From assembly GCA_002345625.1 (NCBI GenBank), contig DDWE01000030.1, forward strand, positions 1 to 12,644: 12,644 bases of DNA. The letters run 5' to 3'. The translations under genes and the position numbers were made by a program. This document shows, piece by piece, positions 6,216-11,877 of this stretch (within the stretch, counting starts at the first letter, position 1; the number at the start of each line of letters is the position of its first letter). Under the pieces are notes generated by a model that had not been told where the DNA came from, ran no database searches, and saw only the letters and a program-made list of their open reading frames with translations. This DNA is from Desulfuromonadaceae bacterium UBA2294. Its GTDB lineage: Bacteria > Desulfobacterota > Desulfuromonadia > Desulfuromonadales > UBA2294.

Positions 6216-7196
6216 ATGAAACTCCAGAAACTCATTGCAGCCTCCGTATTCGTGTGTTGTTGCTTATTGCAACCCGTAGTGGCCCTGGCGCTCGAACTTA
6301 TCTATCCTGAGGACGGGACCTGGGTTCCTTATTCTCATTTGATGATTGTCCGGGCGAACGATGTCTCTGGTCTTTCCATTGATATGAACGGAATACCGGG
6401 TGAGATTTTCGATATGGATGCCTACCGGGCTCAAGCCGGTGATTTCATCAAAATGCAACCGGACTTCATCCCCGGCAAGAACGTGTTGGTTCTGCGTGGG
6501 TACGACAAGGTCGGTAAGCAGGTCTCCGAAGTCAAATCGGAAATTTTTTTCCAGAATGACCCTTACGGGCGTACTCCAGCCACTTATCGTCCAAACATCA
6601 TGCACACTCCGCAGCGTGAAGCACTCTGTTCTCCCTGTCACAATATGACGCCGACCGATGCGCAGCTGAATGAATCTTCGGCGGATAAGAATCCGTGCGG
6701 AGCCTGTCATCGACGTATGCTGGCGAAGAAATATGTGCATGGCCCGGCTGGTGTTTTTGAATGCACTTATTGCCATGAGCCTGGGAGCAAACCTTCCAAA
6801 TACAGGAGTCGGGGAGGAGATGTCGGACTCTGTGGCGAGTGTCATCAGGATAAGGTTGACGATTTTCAGAATAATACTTATGTGCATGGGCCGGTGGCAG
6901 TTGGCATCTGTTCTGTCTGCCACGATCCGCATGCCACTGATTATTCTGGACAACTGTTACGTCCAATCAATGATCTCTGTATTGGCTGCCATGAAAAGGT
7001 CGACCTTACAACGCATGTCGTACGTGGTGTTGGTAATCCCCATCCATTAAAGGGGGTTCCTGATCCTCTTGCGTCGGGCCGACAGCTAAGTTGCGCCAGT
7101 TGTCATAATCCGCATGGTGGTGCAAGTAGAGTGTTTTTTTCGGCTGATGTCGCCGGCTCTCCTATGTTGCTTTGTCAAAAATGTCATAAGAAATAA
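6216..7196 (+). CDS. Secreted octaheme c-type cytochrome with N-terminal non-heme domain
   Basis: The 326-residue product has a signal peptide ending near VVALA. A heme-free segment of about 110 residues (27-136) begins ELIYPEDGTWVPYSH and reads like a beta-sandwich/Ig-like domain. Eight CXXCH motifs follow from residue 138 (CSPCH, CGACH, CTYCH, CGECH, CSVCH, CIGCH, CASCH, CQKCH); the last lies 2 residues from the C-terminus. Pairs such as CSVCHDPHATD...CIGCH are doubled-CXXCH units related to those in the 21-heme-site protein. No valid lipobox is seen despite CCC in the signal core, so a soluble periplasmic protein is likely. ATG 6216 has GGAGAG 8 nt upstream. As the last gene of the operon before the beta-barrel gene, it is a natural periplasmic partner of that barrel; this is inference. 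Confidence 0.94.
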   Translation: MKLQKLIAASVFVCCCLLQPVVALALELIYPEDGTWVPYSHLMIVRANDVSGLSIDMNGIPGEIFDMDAYRAQAGDFIKMQPDFIPGKNVLVLRGYDKVGKQVSEVKSEIFFQNDPYGRTPATYRPNIMHTPQREALCSPCHNMTPTDAQLNESSADKNPCGACHRRMLAKKYVHGPAGVFECTYCHEPGSKPSKYRSRGGDVGLCGECHQDKVDDFQNNTYVHGPVAVGICSVCHDPHATDYSGQLLRPINDLCIGCHEKVDLTTHVVRGVGNPHPLKGVPDPLASGRQLSCASCHNPHGGASRVFFSADVAGSPMLLCQKCHKK

Positions 7197-7271
7197 TTGT
7201 ATCTGCCTGCGGTCTATCATGCTAGATCCTTGAGTTGATAAGGGGTTCAGCTATATGGCTTGCGGCTCGGT

Positions 7272-7291
7272 CGGTGTTTGGCGGTGTTTGC
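7272..7291. repeat. Tandem decamer upstream of the beta-barrel promoter
   Basis: CGGTGTTTGG (7272-7281) is followed at once by CGGTGTTTGC (7282-7291), a 9-of-10 match with one-helical-turn spacing. It lies about 93-112 nt upstream of the start predicted for the sigma-54 promoter at 7358. Activator sites of sigma-54 promoters typically lie in this range, so it is a candidate activator-binding site. The assignment is inference. Confidence 0.4.
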
Positions 7292-7357
7292 CTGGATTGC
7301 TCGGTAGTGAGATGGCCAATCACTGAGTAATTAGGTGTTCAATTCATCGTGGCCTGG

Positions 7358-7373
7358 AGGCATGAATTTTGCA
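7358..7373 (+). promoter_or_regulatory. Sigma-54 (-24/-12) promoter for the beta-barrel gene
   Basis: AGGCATG-AATT-TTGCA matches TGGCAYR-N4-TTGCW at all positions but the first. GG (7359-7360) and GC (7371-7372) stand in the 12-nt register. The predicted start is near 7384, giving a 66-nt leader. The surrounding 253-nt gap (7197-7449) also holds the tandem decamer, a small dyad AGTGA/TCACT at 7306-7324, and a hairpin at the start codon. No terminator for the cytochrome operon was recognised in it, so read-through into the barrel gene is possible. Confidence 0.65.
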
Positions 7374-7433
7374 ATCAGAAGGCAACGGCCTGATTGGATT
7401 TGTGGTCAAGGTGTTAGTGCTGTGATAGCAGAA

Positions 7434-7449
7434 ACGGGATGAATCCCGT
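7434..7449 (+). promoter_or_regulatory. Hairpin abutting the beta-barrel start codon
   Basis: ACGGGAT (7434-7440) and ATCCCGT (7443-7449) are perfect inverse complements, realistically a 6-bp stem with a TGAA loop. The 3' arm ends one base before ATG 7450. The only G-rich ribosome-binding candidate, GGGA at 7436-7439, is inside the 5' arm, so folding would hide it. The effect on translation is inference. Confidence 0.45.
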
Positions 7450-9774
7450 ATGGAATCTTGTCGTATGTGTCTGCGTTTTTTACTTATATCAACCGTGACT
7501 TTAGTGAGTGTTTTTTATAGCACTTGCGCTTTCGCACGTCTTTCCGGTTCATTGGAGTGGGATTACACGCAGTATAATGCCAAGCAGGATGGCGTTAAGG
7601 TTGCCGACCAATCCTCCTTTGCCCAACGCTATACGCTTATGCTTGAGAAGCAGGGGCTTTTGATGAATGGCCGTGGAGGGAGGTATGATCTTGCTCTGGG
7701 CGGAGAATGGTTCAGTGTCGATATTGACCAGAAAAACCTTGGTGCCAATTCAAATGTGAAGTTGGATCGGGCCAAAATGTTGTATCGCGGAGAATTGATC
7801 TTCTCCCCGGCGGGGCTTCCGTTTTATTTTCGTGCCTACGGTCGCGATATGCATGAGACCCAGTTTCTGGATAACACCCCTGTCGGCAGTTTCGATGAAT
7901 TCTATCTGAGCGGACCGCGGGCTAGTGTGCTTACTCCTGGTATTTACACTGACGTTAACGATGGCAACCATTTTGAGTACGGCGCGTCCCTGACGGTCGG
8001 GATTAAAAACGGGAGTTATCTCGGACGTTACCGGAATATCCTGTCAAGTTTTCCCAAGCTGTATGTTGATTATCGAGAAACCCAGGTTCGTGATCTAACT
8101 TCGCTCTCACCCGAAAATTTCGTCAACCGTGAACTCGCTTTTGTCTCCCTGAACAAAAAGCACAACTGGTTCCACTATCGGTTTTTTGAGCATAAAGATA
8201 AGATCGATCCCGCACAGGATTATACCGACAGCATCTATCTGCTTGGCACAGTTGATCAGAACATGCGCCGGGAATGGGTCAACCTGACTAACTGGATACA
8301 GCTTTCGGCTGATGGTTCCTATGCTGTTGAAGAGAACCCCCGGAACACGCAAGCAGATGAAAAAAAATATGCATTGAATCTTTTCGCCAAAACCTATCGG
8401 AGTAATTGGCGTTCAAATGTGCTGTCCCGGTTCTGGAGACATGAGACATTGGGCGAATTGGAACGCTACCTTGAGGTTCCGTTATTTGCTGAAGGTAACG
8501 TTAATCGCGATAATGCTTGGCGGCTTCGTCTGATCGGTTCTCGCGATTTGACACACCGTCCGTTTGTTGTGGGGGCGACTGAGACGACCGAAGATCGTGC
8601 TTTCTCAAGTTTTCGCTGGGAAACAAATCGATCGACAGCCTATGTTTTGTCTCCGGAGATGGCCGTTGAGTCGAAGTTTGGTGATTTTGGTGAAGGTGGT
8701 GCGGTGCGCACTGGGTTGGAATACTATTCCAATCGGGATAAAAAGCCGGCCTATGATTTGTTCTCAGCGATTTCTCTCGCCTATTTTTGGGGATCACCCG
8801 AAACGTTACCGCTAACGCCTCGTCGTGACACCGACCTGCTGGAAATCGTTGGCCGTTATGATCTGGCAAAAAACCTGACCCCGCGTACCCGGGTTGGGGT
8901 GGAGTCGTTGTTGTCCTTGGCTACGGGAACCCAGGATGCCTCGGTCACAGATTATATTACTCCGGTAACGGTCAGCTCATTCGCTGCTTCTCAATCATCT
9001 ATGATCAACTCATCTATTGATGGAACTGTTTGGCGTGGCAAAGGTCTGCTGTTCTTCAGTCACAAGGGTATTAATCGACTCAACAACCGTCTTGAAGCCG
9101 GCGTCGATCATCTCTCCGGTACAGATTCGCAAACGCAGTTCGTTTTTAGACATCGCCTGGATAAAGACGCCGCGATCTATTCCTTTAGCTCCGCCAGCGA
9201 ACTGTTATATGGGGACAGTCTCTCAGCGAATGTTACCAGTGGTGTGTTTGGGGCATCACTTACTTCCGGAGACTTTGACGGAATGAGCTTTTCTAATGCG
9301 ACTGTATTAAGGATGACCCCTAATCGTAATAACTATATGCAAATAACGGGGGAGTTCGATTGGCTTGATCCTGATGCAGGTGATAGCAGTAACCGCATCG
9401 CGTTAACTGAAGAATATCGCTATACGGGCTTTCAGCGCTCCGGATTAGTGCGTCGCCTTTATGAATTGAGTCAATATCTCGATTTTGAACGGTTTGACCC
9501 CCCCGGAGCTCGGCTTTATCAGGCCGTTGCTCTGACGGCGCTGGTTGATTATTTCCCAACATTCTGGTCGCGGTTGGGGACTAAAGTTCGCTGGCAGCGT
9601 GATCTAGAAGTGTCAACTGATGATATTGGCGTAGGGCTTTACACTGATATTTATTTCTCGCGACTCAGTGTTGGTCTTGAGTATGAGTATGGCTTGCGTA
9701 CCGTCGGTGACAATGGAACACCACTGGATCGTGATGAGCAGCGCTGGGCTGTTTCGATTAGAAAAACCTTCTGA
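7450..9774 (+). CDS. Large outer-membrane beta-barrel protein, candidate conduit porin
   Basis: The 774-residue product has a signal peptide with cleavage near STCAFA. After it come many alternating aromatic/polar strands with R/Y/W-rich turns (for example GSLEWDYTQYN, FYFRAYGRDMHE, YAVEENPR) and a C-terminal ...WAVSIRKTF. A terminal Phe is the usual BAM-recognised end of an outer-membrane barrel. It has no heme motif. Its size is close to the MtrB/PioB-class conduit porins, but I do not see their N-terminal CXXC in the mature region, so I do not assign it to that family. Placement after two cytochromes and an NHL lipoprotein suggests it houses or docks a cytochrome. ATG 7450 is the first start after an in-frame TAG at 7426. 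The in-frame ATG at 7465 gives a cleaner signal peptide and has GGAA about 9 nt upstream, so it is a real alternative. Confidence 0.8.
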   Translation: MESCRMCLRFLLISTVTLVSVFYSTCAFARLSGSLEWDYTQYNAKQDGVKVADQSSFAQRYTLMLEKQGLLMNGRGGRYDLALGGEWFSVDIDQKNLGANSNVKLDRAKMLYRGELIFSPAGLPFYFRAYGRDMHETQFLDNTPVGSFDEFYLSGPRASVLTPGIYTDVNDGNHFEYGASLTVGIKNGSYLGRYRNILSSFPKLYVDYRETQVRDLTSLSPENFVNRELAFVSLNKKHNWFHYRFFEHKDKIDPAQDYTDSIYLLGTVDQNMRREWVNLTNWIQLSADGSYAVEENPRNTQADEKKYALNLFAKTYRSNWRSNVLSRFWRHETLGELERYLEVPLFAEGNVNRDNAWRLRLIGSRDLTHRPFVVGATETTEDRAFSSFRWETNRSTAYVLSPEMAVESKFGDFGEGGAVRTGLEYYSNRDKKPAYDLFSAISLAYFWGSPETLPLTPRRDTDLLEIVGRYDLAKNLTPRTRVGVESLLSLATGTQDASVTDYITPVTVSSFAASQSSMINSSIDGTVWRGKGLLFFSHKGINRLNNRLEAGVDHLSGTDSQTQFVFRHRLDKDAAIYSFSSASELLYGDSLSANVTSGVFGASLTSGDFDGMSFSNATVLRMTPNRNNYMQITGEFDWLDPDAGDSSNRIALTEEYRYTGFQRSGLVRRLYELSQYLDFERFDPPGARLYQAVALTALVDYFPTFWSRLGTKVRWQRDLEVSTDDIGVGLYTDIYFSRLSVGLEYEYGLRTVGDNGTPLDRDEQRWAVSIRKTF

Positions 9775-9798
9775 TCCGGTTGTTTAGAACGTAGCTCG

Positions 9799-9823
9799 AA
9801 GGCGCCTGTGGCGCCTTTTTTTT
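9799..9823 (+). terminator. Rho-independent terminator after the beta-barrel gene
   Basis: AAGGCGCC (9799-9806) pairs with GGCGCCTT (9810-9817) over 8 bp around a TGT loop. The 3' arm runs into eight consecutive T (9816-9823). This is a textbook intrinsic terminator, 25 nt beyond the barrel stop. The next gene's ribosome-binding site follows the T run almost immediately. Confidence 0.93.
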
Positions 9824-9834
9824 GTGGGGATCAA

Positions 9835-10575
9835 ATGACAGAAGAGGAGCAGCTTGATAACCTGCCAATTGCAGGGTTACAGATGCTGCAATCGCCAAGC
9901 GGTTACCGCTATTCAATCGATCCGTTTCTGCTCTGTGATTTCGCCCGGGTGCGAGCCGGCGCTGAGGTCGTCGATTTGGGAACAGCCACCGGAATAATCC
10001 CTTTGATCCTCTCTGCAACAACCGCGGCTTCGAAAATAGTCGGGATTGAGGTGCAGCCAAAATTAGCCGATCGTGCGCGTCGTAATGTTGTCTTGAATCA
10101 GGCTGAAGATCGCATCAAAATTGTTGAGGCTGATTTGCGCGGAGTGGTGGGGCCATCGGCCCTGCTCGAAGCGGGTAGCTTTGACGTTGTGGTCAGCAAC
10201 CCCCCTTATCGGGCATTAGGGCATGGACGGTTGGCTCCGGATGATGAGCGTGCTTCCTGTCGTCATGAACTGCACGGGGGGGTCAGCGATTTTTTGCACG
10301 CAGCCACCCGGCTGTTGCGGAGCCAGGGCCATCTTTATCTGATCTTTCTGTCCGATCGGTTGCCGGAATTGCTGGTCCTGATGCAGCAGTATAAGCTGGA
10401 ACCGAAACGGTTGCGGATGGTGCACCCTGATCCCGATAGCAGCGCCAGGTTAGTTCTGGTTGAGGGTCGGAAGAATGGGCGGCCCGGGCTTAAAGTCGAG
10501 TCGACGCTCATTCTCAGCGAGGTAGGAGGGCTGTTCGCTGGAGGTGCAAGCGCAATTTTTGACACAAAGAAATAA
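9835..10575 (+). CDS. TrmN6-like tRNA1(Val) adenine-37 N6-methyltransferase family protein
   Basis: This is a class I SAM-dependent methyltransferase of 246 residues. Motif I is VVDLGTATG at 45-53, and the acidic end of beta-2 is GIEVQPKLADRARRN. The exocyclic-amine catalytic motif is NPPY at 122-125 within VVVSNPPYRALGHGR, followed by ERASCRHE. An NPPY motif with an N-terminal YRYSIDPFLLCDF is characteristic of the TrmN6/YfiC (COG4123) group, which methylates A37 of tRNA1(Val); exact specificity is inferred from family. The GTG at 9808 would start inside the terminator loop, so ATG 9835, with GGGGA 4 nt upstream, is preferred. No promoter fits between the terminator and this start. It converges on the minus-strand gene ending at 10634; the 58-nt gap shows no terminator. 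Confidence 0.86.
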   Translation: MTEEEQLDNLPIAGLQMLQSPSGYRYSIDPFLLCDFARVRAGAEVVDLGTATGIIPLILSATTAASKIVGIEVQPKLADRARRNVVLNQAEDRIKIVEADLRGVVGPSALLEAGSFDVVVSNPPYRALGHGRLAPDDERASCRHELHGGVSDFLHAATRLLRSQGHLYLIFLSDRLPELLVLMQQYKLEPKRLRMVHPDPDSSARLVLVEGRKNGRPGLKVESTLILSEVGGLFAGGASAIFDTKK

Positions 10576-10633
10576 TGTGGTTAATCACTCGTTGTGCCAG
10601 TATCCCTGCATGGTCAGTCCAGTAATCTTAGTC

Positions 10634-11119
10634 TCATTGGCGGGACGTGTTTTTTTTCTGTTGTAAATCAAGTGCCATCAGGTTGGCCAACTGGCTGCGC
10701 AGGTCCGGGTCCTGTATGCCCGCCAGCTCCGCGTCGATTCTGGCCAATTCGCTGGCAGTCAGAGGTGGAAGGGAGCGCGGTGTTTCCTTAGGGGCTGGCG
10801 GCGGTGGTACCGGACCGCGTTTCAGGAAGAGGTCGCGGATGGTGTCGGCGCCGAGTCGCTCGTTCAGCTTTTTGATGATCATCGGTTTGAGCAGCTGCAG
10901 CTGCTGCATCCAGGCGGCCTGATCAACACGGACTTCGAGGAGCTCGTCACGTAACCGCAATGGCCGTGCATGCTGGGCGATTTGCGGCCCGACCACATCA
11001 TCCCAGCAGAGCCAGGCGCGGTAGCGCTGTATTTGCGTCTGCATACCGTTTTTTTCCAGAAGGGTGGTGACCAGAGTGCTGATGTCGGCGGCCGGGCCGC
11101 CACGCTCCCGTTTGCTCAT
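10634..11119 (-). CDS. DUF721/DciA-like protein
   Basis: The 161-residue product has the DUF721 pattern in its N-terminal half: CWDDVVGPQIAQHARPLRL, then LLEVRVDQAAWMQQLQLLK, then IIKKLNERLGADTIRDLFLKRG. This is a KH-like fold, about residues 36-103. A proline-rich linker (VPPPPAP) and a short helical tail (LTASELARIDAELAGI) follow. DciA, the studied member, helps load the replicative helicase DnaB; that role is family knowledge and is not shown here. Longer in-frame starts up to 11173 exist, but they overlap the upstream gene deeply. ATG at 11119 overlaps that gene's TGA by 4 nt (ATGA), a normal coupling arrangement. No clear Shine-Dalgarno precedes it, consistent with translation by coupling. 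Confidence 0.86.
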   Translation of the reverse strand: MSKRERGGPAADISTLVTTLLEKNGMQTQIQRYRAWLCWDDVVGPQIAQHARPLRLRDELLEVRVDQAAWMQQLQLLKPMIIKKLNERLGADTIRDLFLKRGPVPPPPAPKETPRSLPPLTASELARIDAELAGIQDPDLRSQLANLMALDLQQKKNTSRQ

Positions 11120-11373
11120 TTTGAGCCGCGTCGCCGAATGCGACCGCCGATGACTTGTCCGGCAACGGCGCAAAGCAACGTCAGCGGGATGAAGGTCCAG
11201 TCGAAGCCGAGGGTGATGCGCAGCACAATGATGAATGGTATCGACAGGTGGATGAGCAGAAACCAGCGCGGTGAATACCGTCTGGCCGCTTCACGTAGAT
11301 AGCCCAGAGGGATATTGGCGGAGAGGGCAAAGGAGAGCAGACCGGCAAGGCGGATAGCGGTATCGTTGGTCAA
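11116..11373 (-). CDS. Small hydrophobic membrane protein of unknown function
   Basis: The product has 85 residues and I do not recognise the family. Three hydrophobic stretches can be drawn: about 6-25 (LAGLLSFALSANIPLGYL), 37-56 (WFLLIHLSIPFIIVL) and 57-77 (LTLLCAVAGQVIGG). An Arg-rich loop (REAARRYSPR) lies between the first two, and the C-terminus is basic (RIRRRGSK), suggesting cytoplasmic positive ends. The start is TTG at 11373, supported by AGAGGA 7 nt upstream on the minus strand. It is the first gene of a minus-strand pair, overlapping the DUF721 gene by 4 nt. A sigma-70-type promoter lies about 60 nt upstream. Codon pattern and coupling make it likely real. Confidence 0.7.
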   Translation of the reverse strand: MTNDTAIRLAGLLSFALSANIPLGYLREAARRYSPRWFLLIHLSIPFIIVLRITLGFDWTFIPLTLLCAVAGQVIGGRIRRRGSK

Positions 11374-11410
11374 AAGAGAATCCTCTGGGTCGGGCTGCCT
11401 GTAGACGACA

Positions 11411-11424
11411 TAAACAGCTGTTTA
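11411..11424. promoter_or_regulatory. Perfect 14-bp palindrome downstream of the minus-strand promoter
   Basis: TAAACAGCTGTTTA is a perfect palindrome. It covers about +1 to +14 of the minus-strand start predicted from the promoter at 11432-11461, where a repressor would block transcription. One such palindrome is expected about once in 16 kb by chance, so position is the only real argument. No regulator is identified. Confidence 0.35.
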
Positions 11425-11431
11425 ATTCAGC

Positions 11432-11461
11432 AGTTTACCCACAATGTCGCTTTGCTGTCAA
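11432..11461 (-). promoter_or_regulatory. Sigma-70-type promoter for the minus-strand pair
   Basis: Read on the minus strand, TTGACA (11461-11456) is a perfect -35 box. It is followed after 18 nt by TAAACT (11437-11432), a 4-of-6 match to the -10 box. The predicted start is near 11425, giving a leader of about 51 nt to the TTG start codon at 11373. Confidence 0.55.
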
Positions 11462-11528
11462 CGCACCCTTGTTGCAGCGCTTAAGATGTGGCATGATGCG
11501 CGCCGGAGCTGAGAGGTCATGGCAATTT

Positions 11529-11792
11529 ATGGTGCGAGATAACGATTATGTGGCGGTGTTTCACTCAGTCCATCGGGTGATGAAAGCCGAGAAACTGTTG
11601 AAGCGGGAAAAGCTTGATATTTTGCTGATTCCGACCCCGCGACAGCTCACGTCGGATTGTGGCTTGGCGATTCGATACGATGCGGATCTCCACGCACGGG
11701 TTGATGTCGTGCTGACCACCGAAAATTTGCAGCCGATTGAACTTTACCGCAAGACGGCAACAGGCTTTGAATTGGTGGCAGGTATTGCCTGA
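11529..11792 (+). CDS. DUF3343 (putative Se/S carrier-like) small protein
   Basis: The 87-residue product matches the DUF3343 pattern: YVAVFHSVHRVMKAEKLLKRE, then LLIPTPRQLTSDCGLAIRYD, then a short C-terminal strand-helix. The conserved Cys sits in the SDCGLA loop after the PTPR motif. The family has been proposed as selenium/sulfur carrier proteins on the strength of this Cys; no function is proven here. ATG 11529 is chosen because the family motif starts a few residues in. GAGAGG at 11511-11516 is 12 nt upstream, somewhat far, and in-frame ATGs at 11493/11496 without a better ribosome site are alternatives. It stands alone between a divergent pair and ffh, whose promoter begins 17 nt after the stop. 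Confidence 0.8.
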   Translation: MVRDNDYVAVFHSVHRVMKAEKLLKREKLDILLIPTPRQLTSDCGLAIRYDADLHARVDVVLTTENLQPIELYRKTATGFELVAGIA

Positions 11793-11808
11793 TGGACCGC
11801 GATTTTGC

Positions 11809-11837
11809 TTGACACGATCAGAGGCGCTCACTATATT
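11809..11837 (+). promoter_or_regulatory. Sigma-70-type promoter for ffh
   Basis: TTGACA (11809-11814) is a perfect -35 box, followed after exactly 17 nt by TATATT (11832-11837), a 5-of-6 match to the -10 box. The predicted start is near 11844, giving a 34-nt leader. It is the best sigma-70 match I found in the window and fits a constitutive housekeeping gene. Confidence 0.85.
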
Positions 11838-11877
11838 TCTACCTTCGCGGTTTTTGCATTGCTGATGGTACGGACGT

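Noticed and set aside
7266..7290. Second sigma-54-like element TGGCGGTGTTTGC
   Set aside because: GG and GC are only 10 nt apart, outside the strict 12-nt register.
7450..9774. Assignment of the barrel to the MtrB/PioB family
   Set aside because: I could not see the N-terminal CXXC of that family in the mature protein. Size and context alone do not justify the name.
9808..9834. Upstream GTG start for the methyltransferase
   Set aside because: It lies in the terminator loop with no ribosome site; the family N-terminus fits ATG 9835.
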